A model generated the notes under the pieces. The model was not told the origin of the DNA and searched no databases. It was given only the letters and a program-made list of their open reading frames with translations. Positions 1 to 5,936 of a stretch of DNA of 5,996 nt are shown here, in pieces. The position numbers and the translations under genes were made by a program. Source of the stretch: Bacteroidales bacterium (GTDB lineage Bacteria; Bacteroidota; Bacteroidia; Bacteroidales; UBA1402); NCBI GenBank assembly GCA_003506275.1, contig DOBD01000178.1, positions 164 to 6,159 on the forward strand, read 5' to 3'. Positions within the stretch are counted from its first letter, which is position 1. Every line of letters starts with the position of its first letter.

Positions 1-2719
1 TTTCAATGTCGACACCTTCGAACGCCTTTTTTCTGAGGGCTTGTTGGACGTAGTTGTTGCGTTTCAGGTTGTCAGCGTGCTGCTTGACCATGAATTCCTT
101 GACGTTGGTTACCATTTTTTCAGAAGGGCCCTGGGCTACCAATTCGTCGAGGATGGTGTTGATGGCATTGACCAGTTCTTCCCGTCTGGCGGGTTCGGTA
201 TCGAATACTATTTCCATGGAGAAGGTCGGAGTCGGCCATTTTTCAGCCGAGGCGCTTACCTGGACACCATAGGTGCCACCCAGTTTTTCCCTGATTTGTT
301 CGGTGAAGAGGATGTCGAGCAGTTGGTTGAAGGCATCCAACTTGACCAGGTTTGGCAGGGTGTGGGGCAGTTTGCCGCTGTGAATGATGCCGATGGAGGC
401 TTTGGGGGTTTCCAGCGCACGGGTGAAGCGGTTTTCGATGCGCCCTTTCTTCATGACCACGCTCTTCTTGTTGATGGAGGCCTTGGCCTTTTCACCGGGC
501 AAAGAGGCAATATACTGTTCCACCAGGGGTTTGAGGCTGTCGAGGTTGACGTTGCCGACAAAGGTGAAAGTAAAGGGAGCAGCGTTGGCGAAACGAGCCT
601 TGTAGAGCGACAGCATCGTGGCGTAATCGGCTTTCACCACGTCGTCGGTCGTAATGAAGCGTGCCCTGGGGTTGTTACCATAGGCGGCGCTCATCAACGA
701 GTCGGTAAACACAACCATGGGATTGCTGGCAAAATTCTCCAACAAGCCTTTGTTTCTGGCCACAAACGAAGCGTAGGCTTCCTCGTTGGCATTCACCGCC
801 GTGAAATTCAGGTACAGGAGCTGCATGGCAGTTTCGAGGTCTTTCACGGTGGCGTTACCACTGATTTCTTGGGTGTAGGCATCGAGAGAGAACGACATAC
901 CCACGTTCTTGCCGGCCAGGACCTTTTTCAACTCAACGGCGTTGAAGGGACCTACCCCACCGATGGATTGGACAGATTCACCGGTGATCTGGTTGAAAAG
1001 GCGGCTCATCAAGCGAATCTCGGGCATATGCTTGTCGGGAATGACGGATAGACCACCCAGGGCAAAGCCACTGATCAAAACCTCGTCGTCCTTGTTGGTC
1101 GTTGGCTTGACCAAGACAGTCGCCCCGTTGGAAAGGGTCCAGGTGGTGATGCTGTCGACAGTCGTTGACTTGACGACGCGCCCTTTAGCTGGCATTTCAG
1201 CCATGAGGGGTTCGGTGATGGCCTCATCCACATAGGCTTCCAGCGGTTCAGCGTCGATGCTGGCGAACAGGTCCACAATCGCTTCTTTGCTGGGATAGGT
1301 TTCCTGGGTGGAACCCATGATGGCCAGGACTCTGTTGTTGTCGGGAATCATATTGGACACGACCTGGTTGATGGCGGTGAGAGGTATGTGCGGCATGAGT
1401 TGCTGCATGGTGGTGTACAGGCTGGTAATGTCGGGAATGGGCTCCTGCCTGAGGAAATGATTCACGTATTGTTGGACGTAATAATTACTGCGCTGCTTGT
1501 CGCGTTCGTTGTAGCGTTTTTCCAGGTTGCTCTGATAAGCCGCCTTGGCTCTTTCATACTCACCTTCCGTAAATCCGAACCGTTTCACGCGGCTGGCTTC
1601 CCGAATCAAGGTTTCTATGGCCGTCTGGCTTTCACCAGGTTTACCGATGGCCATCAGTTGCAGAGCGTCCTTTGTTTGAGCAATCAGGTATTCACCGTTG
1701 TCCACCCCGGCGTACACAAAAGGTGGGTTGGCTTCCTGCATCTTTTCCTCCAGACGGTTTTGAAGCATCATGCTGATCATGTCTTCCATAAAGTCGTACA
1801 CGAGGTAGTCGAAACCCACCTTGCGTACGGCCGGCACAGCGTCACGCTTGTAAAACAACAGAATCTGCGTATTGGGATTTTCCTTGTCGGTGGCGATGGA
1901 AACAATGGGCGCTTCGTTGTCGGGCACGGCATCGTAGTGGCGTTCAGCCGGATTGACGGGAGCCTGGACATCGGCAAACAGGGCCTTGATGGAGGCTTCC
2001 ATCTTATCTACGTCAACGTCACCCACGATAACCAGACCTTGCAAATCAGGCCGGTACCAGGTGGCATAGTAGTTGCGGAGCACATCAGGCTTGAAAAAGT
2101 CCACCACTTCCATTTTGCCAATGGGCAGGCGGTCGGCGTACTTGCTGCCGGCAAAAATATCGGGCAGCAGGGTTTCCAGCATGCGTAACGACATGTTCTG
2201 ACGGGTGCGCCATTCTTCATGTATGATCTTGCGTTCTTTCTCAATGTCCTTGTCCCTGAGCAACAGGAAACTCGACCAGTCATGCAGGATGAGCAGGCAG
2301 GAATCGAGGGTGGACGGACGGGTGGGTACGGCGTCGATGTTGTAAATGGTGTAGTCGAAGCCGGTGGCCGCGTTGAGGTTTTGGCCGAATTTCACACCGA
2401 TGGATTCCAGGTAGGGTATGATGCCCACACCTGTTTCATTGTTGGGAAAGTTTTTGGAACCGTTGAAAGCCATGTGTTCCAGAAAATGGGCCAGACCGCG
2501 CTGGTCTTCGTTTTCCTGGATGGAACCTACCTTCTGCACGATGTAGAAGTAGGCTTGGTTGGCCGGCAGGTTGTTTTGACGGATATAATAAGTCAATCCA
2601 TTGTCCAGTTTACCGATGCGTACGGCTGGATCAACGGGGATGGGCGGCATTTGCTGTTGAGCCAGCCCCGCAAAGACGGTGATGAGGTAAAAGACCAAAG
2701 TCCAGATCAGTTGTTTCAT
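1..2719 (-). CDS. M16 (insulinase/pitrilysin-like) zinc metallopeptidase, secreted, C-terminus beyond window
   Basis: The reading frame is open from ATG at 2719 to the left edge (906 codons, no stop seen), so only the extreme C-terminus is missing if it has the roughly 930-950 residues usual for this group. Residues 1-20 form a signal peptide (MKQ, hydrophobic core, then GLA before QQQ), implying export to the periplasm or beyond. The inverted zinc motif HFLEH is at H78-E81-H82; the downstream ER....E motif (E162, E169) supplies the third ligand, probably E169. A first M16_C-like domain spans about 197-380. A second, degenerate M16 module starts near residue 527 and lacks HxxEH, as is normal. 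It carries the R/Y pair of the C-terminal half (R810, Y817 in REKLGGTY) that helps bind substrate. The family degrades peptides in a closed chamber; the substrate here is unknown. The start is preceded by an A-rich leader (AACAACA) without Shine-Dalgarno, as usual in Bacteroidota. It lies 84 bp after the HTH gene, with no convincing promoter of its own. Confidence 0.95.
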   Translation of the reverse strand, partial: MKQLIWTLVFYLITVFAGLAQQQMPPIPVDPAVRIGKLDNGLTYYIRQNNLPANQAYFYIVQKVGSIQENEDQRGLAHFLEHMAFNGSKNFPNNETGVGIIPYLESIGVKFGQNLNAATGFDYTIYNIDAVPTRPSTLDSCLLILHDWSSFLLLRDKDIEKERKIIHEEWRTRQNMSLRMLETLLPDIFAGSKYADRLPIGKMEVVDFFKPDVLRNYYATWYRPDLQGLVIVGDVDVDKMEASIKALFADVQAPVNPAERHYDAVPDNEAPIVSIATDKENPNTQILLFYKRDAVPAVRKVGFDYLVYDFMEDMISMMLQNRLEEKMQEANPPFVYAGVDNGEYLIAQTKDALQLMAIGKPGESQTAIETLIREASRVKRFGFTEGEYERAKAAYQSNLEKRYNERDKQRSNYYVQQYVNHFLRQEPIPDITSLYTTMQQLMPHIPLTAINQVVSNMIPDNNRVLAIMGSTQETYPSKEAIVDLFASIDAEPLEAYVDEAITEPLMAEMPAKGRVVKSTTVDSITTWTLSNGATVLVKPTTNKDDEVLISGFALGGLSVIPDKHMPEIRLMSRLFNQITGESVQSIGGVGPFNAVELKKVLAGKNVGMSFSLDAYTQEISGNATVKDLETAMQLLYLNFTAVNANEEAYASFVARNKGLLENFASNPMVVFTDSLMSAAYGNNPRARFITTDDVVKADYATMLSLYKARFANAAPFTFTFVGNVNLDSLKPLVEQYIASLPGEKAKASINKKSVVMKKGRIENRFTRALETPKASIGIIHSGKLPHTLPNLVKLDAFNQLLDILFTEQIREKLGGTYGVQVSASAEKWPTPTFSMEIVFDTEPARREELVNAINTILDELVAQGPSEKMVTNVKEFMVKQHADNLKRNNYVQQALRKKAFEGVDIE

Positions 2720-2803
2720 TGTTGTTGGTTTATAAGGGTTGTTAATTATACGTTTGAATGGGTTGAAAGGGAATTTGTGGGTTGTAACTGCTTGTGGCAG
2801 GGG

Positions 2804-3025
2804 TCACTCGGCAGGCTGGCCGTCGTCCACCCATTCCAGCAAATCGCCGGGTTGACAGTTCAACTCCTTGCATATAAGTTCCAGGGTACTGAATCGGATG
2901 GCTTTGGCCTTGCCGGTTTTCAGGATCGACAAATTGGCCGGCGTGATGCAGACCCGCTCGGACAGTTCGTTGAGCGAGATTTTGCGCTTGGCCATCATGA
3001 CATCCAGGTTGACGACAATTGACAT
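2804..3025 (-). CDS. Small Cro/C1-type (XRE, YozG-like) helix-turn-helix regulator
   Basis: This 73-aa protein is almost entirely one DNA-binding domain. It begins MSIVVNLDVMMAKRK, continues through LNELSERV (about residues 18-25) and ITPANLSILKTGKAKAIR (about 27-44, turn and recognition helix), and ends with the family-typical STLELICKELNCQPGDLLEW (46-65). This matches the short YozG-like regulators (HTH_26 type) that usually accompany a DUF2975 membrane protein. That is the arrangement here: the DUF2975 gene is directly upstream, 28 bp away on the same strand, so the two are very likely co-transcribed. Starts at M10 or M11 are possible, but the NLD segment before them is part of the family, so ATG at 3025 is preferred. 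It is a cytoplasmic protein and probably represses or tunes its own operon; its targets are not visible. It has no sensor domain. Confidence 0.93.
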   Translation of the reverse strand: MSIVVNLDVMMAKRKISLNELSERVCITPANLSILKTGKAKAIRFSTLELICKELNCQPGDLLEWVDDGQPAE

Positions 3026-3053
3026 AATCGGAGTGGTGTTGAGGAGTGGAAGT

Positions 3054-3707
3054 TCAAATGGTCAAGTCTTGTTCTTCCTTGATGCTGGACCCTCGGCCCA
3101 ACACATCGGCGAACAGGAGTACGACAAAACCCAGCAGGAGAACCAGCGGATCGGTTTGATCCCACTCCAACTGGTATGCGGCAAACTGGAATTGCTGTTT
3201 AAGGGTAAGGTAATCTATCAGCGACATGGCCTGGCCACTTACATAGAAAATCAGCAGGGCAATACCGATGCAGCGCATGTGCTTGATGTTTCGCCTGTCG
3301 AAAATGGACTCACGGCTGAGCGCCCGCATCAACCGGAAGAAGCGAATAGGAATGTACACCATGATCAACAGGACGACAAACGCCAGGATCTTTTCCAGCA
3401 ATTTGATCCAGGTGAAACCTTGCTGGTCAGTTTCAGTAAGCGGTGCCCGCAAAACGCCCTGGTCGTAACTGATGGGCAGGGTGTTGCCGGAAACCAGGTT
3501 GACGAGGGAGTCAGGGTAGTGGGTAATTCCTTCTTTGGCTTTGAGATAAACGAAATGAGTTTCGTGGGCCTTGTCCTGGCCATCTTCCATACCTAGTTTG
3601 AAACCCTCCCAGAGGTCGCCCATGGACAGGAGAATCATAAAAACATAGGCAGCTACGGCCAAAACAGCAAGGGTCGTGAGACGCAGGGTGATTCGTGGTT
3701 TTCCCAT
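3054..3707 (-). CDS. DUF2975 four-helix membrane protein
   Basis: The 217-aa product starts at MGKPRITLRL. A longer in-frame start at 3860 exists but is rejected: it would run over the clear promoter at 3727-3755 and into the end of the Crp/Fnr gene, and its extra 51 residues look like translated intergenic A/T-rich DNA. Hydrophobic segments lie at about 11-30, 102-122, 145-165 and 186-203, predicting an inner-membrane protein. DUF2975 hallmarks are the basic segment IFDRRNIKHMRCIG before helix 3 and the C-terminal tail LGRGSSIKEEQDLTI. Between helices 1 and 2 is a polar loop of about 70 residues (31-101), which seems large beside compact members such as B. subtilis YoaS. The biochemical function is unknown. 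The pairing with a YozG-like HTH gene 28 bp downstream is conserved in many phyla and suggests membrane-coupled regulation; that role is inference. Confidence 0.9.
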   Translation of the reverse strand: MGKPRITLRLTTLAVLAVAAYVFMILLSMGDLWEGFKLGMEDGQDKAHETHFVYLKAKEGITHYPDSLVNLVSGNTLPISYDQGVLRAPLTETDQQGFTWIKLLEKILAFVVLLIMVYIPIRFFRLMRALSRESIFDRRNIKHMRCIGIALLIFYVSGQAMSLIDYLTLKQQFQFAAYQLEWDQTDPLVLLLGFVVLLFADVLGRGSSIKEEQDLTI

Positions 3708-3726
3708 AGTTGGTTGATTGATGCCG

Positions 3727-3755
3727 CAAAGATACACGTGTTTTTTGTAAAACAA
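3727..3755 (-). promoter_or_regulatory. Bacteroidota-type promoter of the DUF2975-HTH operon
   Basis: Read on the minus strand, TTG (3755-3753) is followed after 18 bp by TATCTTTG (3734-3727), an exact match to the Bacteroidota -7 consensus TAnnTTTG. Transcription would begin near 3721, giving a leader of about 15 nt before ATG at 3707. This placement rules out the longer upstream start for the DUF2975 gene. Confidence 0.75.
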
Positions 3756-3795
3756 CGCTTTTTTATTGTTTTTCGATAATTTTTTACCGAAAAAG

Positions 3796-4518
3796 CTAAA
3801 AATCGTGAGCAATGCGTTCCAAGGCTGGTTTGTTAACAAGGGTGAGGGTTTTGCCCTCAAGGTGTATCAACCCTTCCGCTTCCAGGGCTTTCAGTGTTCT
3901 GGCCAGCGAAGGCCGTTGCACCCCAAAGTATTCGGCCAGTTGGGTACGACTACGGTTGAGCACCACCACAGACTGTTCGGGTGTTGTTTTTTCGAGCAAA
4001 AAGAGGGCAACCCGGTGGCGAAGGCTTTTGAGGGTTTGATGGTGAAGCTTGGCTGCGTACTTGGCGGTCAAATCGGCACTGAGGGCCAGGAAGTTCTGAA
4101 GCAGGGTTATGTTGCGACCGATTTCTTCCAGCCAGGCGGCCTTGGGGATACGCAGAAAAGAACAGGGGGTGAGACTCAATACATCGAAGGGATACCGCCC
4201 TTCTCTGCCGTATAAAAAGGCGGTGGCCATGGGCATGACGGCTTCCTGGCGTTCCAGTTCCAGTACGTTGCCATCGAGGGTGTTCACGCGCAGACTCACT
4301 TGGCCCTTCACCAATAGCAGCATGTCCTGAATGGGATTGTGCTGACGAACCACCAGACTGCCTTTGGGTACCTGCACCAGGGCGCTGGCGTGGCGTTGCA
4401 GGAAGGCGTCGTGTTCGGATTGTCGGAGCCCTTTAAACAAGGGACAAGAATCCATGTATGCATCCTCTTTTCCCTTATCTTGATGGTGGCTACATTCATT
4501 CATCGGTTTTTGTACCAT
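3796..4518 (-). CDS. Crp/Fnr-family transcriptional regulator, probable NO/redox-stress activator of ric
   Basis: The 240-aa protein (from ATG 4518) has a cyclic-nucleotide-binding-like sensor domain at about 26-140 (PLFKGL start, then the LLLVKGQVSLRV strand pair). A dimerisation helix follows at about 135-165, and a C-terminal Crp-type winged helix at about 166-232, with the helix-turn-helix NRSRTQLAEYFGVQRPSLAR at 188-207. The cAMP phosphate-cassette signature is not evident, so cAMP binding is unlikely. In the recognition helix, R202 and R207 align with CRP R180 and R185, while P203 replaces CRP E181. Divergent placement next to ric suggests it senses nitric oxide or redox state and activates ric, in the manner of HcpR/DNR-type regulators; this is inference. 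The start is uncertain. M6 (4503) keeps a Cys/His-rich N-terminus (C9, H11, H12, C25). M22 (4455) has a purine-rich GAGG 8 nt upstream and gives the usual family N-terminus. The stop at 3796 is 88 bp before the DUF2975 start. Confidence 0.92.
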   Translation of the reverse strand: MVQKPMNECSHHQDKGKEDAYMDSCPLFKGLRQSEHDAFLQRHASALVQVPKGSLVVRQHNPIQDMLLLVKGQVSLRVNTLDGNVLELERQEAVMPMATAFLYGREGRYPFDVLSLTPCSFLRIPKAAWLEEIGRNITLLQNFLALSADLTAKYAAKLHHQTLKSLRHRVALFLLEKTTPEQSVVVLNRSRTQLAEYFGVQRPSLARTLKALEAEGLIHLEGKTLTLVNKPALERIAHDF

Positions 4519-4568
4519 TCAGTCATCGTATTCGTCAAAGGATTAACGGCTTTTGAGTGTATCGCTGG

Positions 4569-4576
4569 CAAATATA
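4569..4576 (-). promoter_or_regulatory. Probable -7 element of the Crp/Fnr gene
   Basis: On the minus strand TATATTTG matches TAnnTTTG exactly, about 50 bp before ATG 4518. No good -33 TTG sits at the usual distance (the nearest, GTTGGG, is 26 bp away). That fits either a weak activator-dependent promoter or chance in A/T-rich DNA. The start would be near 4563. Confidence 0.45.
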
Positions 4577-4616
4577 TCAATATTTTACTTGTTAAAAAAA
4601 CCCAACAGCTGTAAGG

Positions 4617-4632
4617 TGTCACCAGGGTGACA
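4617..4632. promoter_or_regulatory. Perfect 16-bp dyad TGTCACCAGGGTGACA, likely Crp/Fnr-type operator
   Basis: The two 7-bp arms TGTCACC and GGTGACA are exact reverse complements around a central AG. Written as half-sites it is TGTCA-N6-TGACA, the same spacing as CRP (TGTGA-N6-TCACA) and FNR (TTGA-N6-TCAA) sites. It lies in the 173-bp region between the divergent Crp/Fnr gene and ric, about 42 bp upstream of the inferred ric start and about 62 bp upstream of the inferred regulator start. Both are normal activator positions. A smaller palindrome, ACAGCTGT, lies beside it at 4605-4612. That this regulator binds the dyad is inference from position and geometry. Confidence 0.65.
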
Positions 4633-4634
4633 GA

Positions 4635-4662
4635 TTTGGGGGTAACGAGGGATTTATCATTG
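4635..4662 (+). promoter_or_regulatory. Putative activator-dependent promoter of ric
   Basis: TATCATTG at 4655-4662 differs from TAnnTTTG at one position, and TTTG at 4635-4638 could be the -33 element. The spacer is only 16 bp, against 18-19 bp at the two better promoters in this window. The imperfect core and the dyad immediately upstream fit a promoter needing an activator. Transcription would start near 4667, about 25 nt before the ric ATG. Confidence 0.4.
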
Positions 4663-4691
4663 CCATCACCAATCCACACATCAACACGTAT

Positions 4692-5384
4692 ATGACTCAA
4701 CTCAGAAACCAATCCGTCGGCAGCATTGTGGCCGACCATTTCAACACAGCCGCTGTTTTCAAATCCGTCGGTATCGATTTTTGCTGCGGGGGACATCAAA
4801 GTTTGGAAGCCGCTGCGGCTGATCACGGCCTCAACCTGACCACGCTCGAAGAACACCTGGCCGAAACCATCAAAGCAGGCGACGGAGGCCTCCCCGATTT
4901 CAAAAGCTGGAGCCTGGATTTCCTGGCTGATTACCTCGTGAACGTCTACCACAGCAAAGCCAGAACCATGTTGCCTGAATTAAAAGCGTACACGGAGAAG
5001 ATAGCCGAGGTGCACGGTGCCAACCACCCTGAACTGTTGGAAATTGCCGACGCTTTTCGCCTCATTCACAGCGAAATGCCCCTCCACCTCAACGAAGAAG
5101 AGGACAGCCTGTTTCCGGCCATCAAAAAGGCCTTACTCACGGGCGATGAAACGGCAAAGGCCGTCATTAAGGCTGCGTACGACGGCATGATGAATGACCA
5201 TGTACTGATAGGGGGCACCATGGACAAGATCCGGGTGTTGAGCCAGGATTACCGGTTGCCGGAGGACGCTTGCAACACCTACCTGGTGACATTCAAACTA
5301 TTGGAGGCTTTTGAGGATGATTTGCACATCCACGTGCACCTGGAAAACAACCTGCTGTTTCCCAAAGCACTGGCCTTGAGCTAA
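4692..5384 (+). CDS. ric: Iron-sulfur cluster repair di-iron protein (RIC / YtfE / ScdA)
   Basis: This 230-aa cytoplasmic protein helps restore iron-sulfur clusters damaged by nitric oxide or peroxide, using a non-haem di-iron centre (known for E. coli YtfE, about 220 aa, and S. aureus ScdA). The N-terminal ScdA_N/DUF542 domain (about 6-60) has the diagnostic DFCCGGHQSL motif with C31-C32. The hemerythrin-like four-helix bundle (about 75-228) supplies all six ligands expected by alignment with YtfE: H87, H132, E136, H170, H214 and E218 (in HLNEEEDSLFP, NDHVLIGG and HVHLENNLLFPK). All ligands are present, so the protein should be active. ATG 4692 is the natural start because the ScdA_N domain begins immediately after it; no Shine-Dalgarno is seen. 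It is divergent from a Crp/Fnr regulator, with a dyad between them, which points to stress-induced expression. ytfE and scdA are synonyms for the same family. Confidence 0.96.
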   Translation: MTQLRNQSVGSIVADHFNTAAVFKSVGIDFCCGGHQSLEAAAADHGLNLTTLEEHLAETIKAGDGGLPDFKSWSLDFLADYLVNVYHSKARTMLPELKAYTEKIAEVHGANHPELLEIADAFRLIHSEMPLHLNEEEDSLFPAIKKALLTGDETAKAVIKAAYDGMMNDHVLIGGTMDKIRVLSQDYRLPEDACNTYLVTFKLLEAFEDDLHIHVHLENNLLFPKALALS

Positions 5385-5397
5385 GGTATTTTCTGGG

Positions 5398-5446
5398 GTT
5401 CGTCTTGCACCCTTCTCATTTTCTCCTATCTTTGTGTAAGACGAAC
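5398..5446. repeat. 13-bp imperfect inverted repeat bracketing the DUF4494 promoter
   Basis: GTTCGTCTTGCAC (5398-5410) and GTGTAAGACGAAC (5434-5446) are reverse complements at 12 of 13 positions; the exception is a G/T that would wobble-pair in RNA. The loop is 23 nt. The left arm starts 13 nt after the ric stop and contains the -33 TTG of the next promoter; the right arm begins at the last base of its -7 element. It could act on DNA as an operator dyad, or form a hairpin at the end of the ric transcript. No U-tract follows, so it is not a standard intrinsic terminator. Confidence 0.6.
5405..5434 (+). promoter_or_regulatory. Bacteroidota-type promoter of the DUF4494-yggS operon
   Basis: TTG (5405-5407), a 19-bp spacer and TATCTTTG (5427-5434) match the TTG / TAnnTTTG consensus exactly. 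The predicted start is near 5440, leaving a leader of about 28 nt before ATG 5468. It also shows that an in-frame TTG start at 5405 is not used. Confidence 0.75.
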
Positions 5447-5467
5447 TCACTGAAAAATTCATACTCT

Positions 5468-5917
5468 ATGTCCCTCATGCACAACTGGTTCGAAGGAAAG
5501 ATCCAGTACGAAAAGCTCTCACCGGAAGACGGTCTTCAGAAAAAAACCACCGAGACCTATTTGGTGGATGCCCTCAGTTTCACCGAAGCCGAAGCCAGGC
5601 TGATCAAGGAAGTCGCGCCCTTTGTCAGTGGTGAATATACCGTGGCCAATATCAAGCGCGCCAAATTTTACGAAGTTTTCGATGCCCCCACCGGTGATCG
5701 TTGGTACAGGGCCAAGGTCCTGTTTATCGTGCTCGACCAGGAAAAAGGCACGGAGAAACGCGTACCTGCCACCATGCTGATCCAGGCTTCCGACATCCAG
5801 GAGGCCCTTAACCGCTTGAACGAGGGGATGAAAGGTACCATGAGCGACTACGAAGTAGCTATGATTACCGACACGCCTATCTTGGACGTCTTCCCGTACG
5901 CAGCTGTCGAAGAGTAG
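5468..5917 (+). CDS. DUF4494 domain-containing protein
   Basis: The 149-aa protein is recognised as DUF4494, a family largely confined to Bacteroidota and of unknown function. Features fitting the family are the N-terminal HNWFEGKIQYEK, TYLVDALSFTEAEARLIKE, the block ISGEY-like VSGEYTVANIKRAK, DRWYRAKVLFIVLD, and a C-terminal GMKGTMSDYEVAMITDT followed by DVFPY. It fills the usual family length of about 150 aa as a single soluble domain, with no signal peptide, membrane segment or catalytic motif. ATG 5468 is chosen because it is the first after the promoter at 5405-5434; ATG 5477 (MHNWFEG) is an almost equally good start. The yggS-like gene begins 19 bp after its stop, so the two are probably one operon. 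The gene is separated from ric by 83 bp and has its own promoter. Confidence 0.92.
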   Translation: MSLMHNWFEGKIQYEKLSPEDGLQKKTTETYLVDALSFTEAEARLIKEVAPFVSGEYTVANIKRAKFYEVFDAPTGDRWYRAKVLFIVLDQEKGTEKRVPATMLIQASDIQEALNRLNEGMKGTMSDYEVAMITDTPILDVFPYAAVEE

Positions 5918-5936
5918 AGATTAAACCCATCATGCC

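Noticed and set aside
41..3022. Three long plus-strand open frames (41-1051, 1388-2188, 2219-3022), all in one frame, opposite the M16 and HTH genes.
   Set aside because: They are exactly codon-register antisense to the real minus-strand genes. Stops there would require TTA, CTA or TCA codons in the sense strand, which are rare in these genes. The translations show no recognisable domain, while the minus strand gives a clear signal peptide, HxxEH and HTH motifs.
2866..3596. Plus-strand 242-aa frame opposite the HTH and DUF2975 genes.
   Set aside because: It is a shadow of two recognised minus-strand genes; its translation is polar, low in conserved features and has no domain.
3769..3794. Inverted repeat TTTTTCG / CGAAAAA just after the Crp/Fnr stop, as a possible terminator.
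   Set aside because: The stem is only 7 bp and mostly A/T with a 12-nt loop, and no T-run follows on the minus strand. In such A/T-rich DNA it could easily be chance.
3708..3860. N-terminal extension of the DUF2975 gene to an ATG at 3860.
   Set aside because: It would cross the exact TATCTTTG promoter and overlap the 3' end of the Crp/Fnr gene, and the added residues do not resemble the family.
4500..4952. Minus-strand 150-aa open frame across the regulator/ric intergenic region and the start of ric.
   Set aside because: It is antisense to the well-supported ScdA_N domain of ric, covers the dyad and promoters, and has no recognisable family.
5405..5467. Upstream TTG start extending the DUF4494 protein by 21 residues.
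   Set aside because: The TTG is the -33 promoter element and precedes the inferred transcription start. The extra residues are not part of the family N-terminus.
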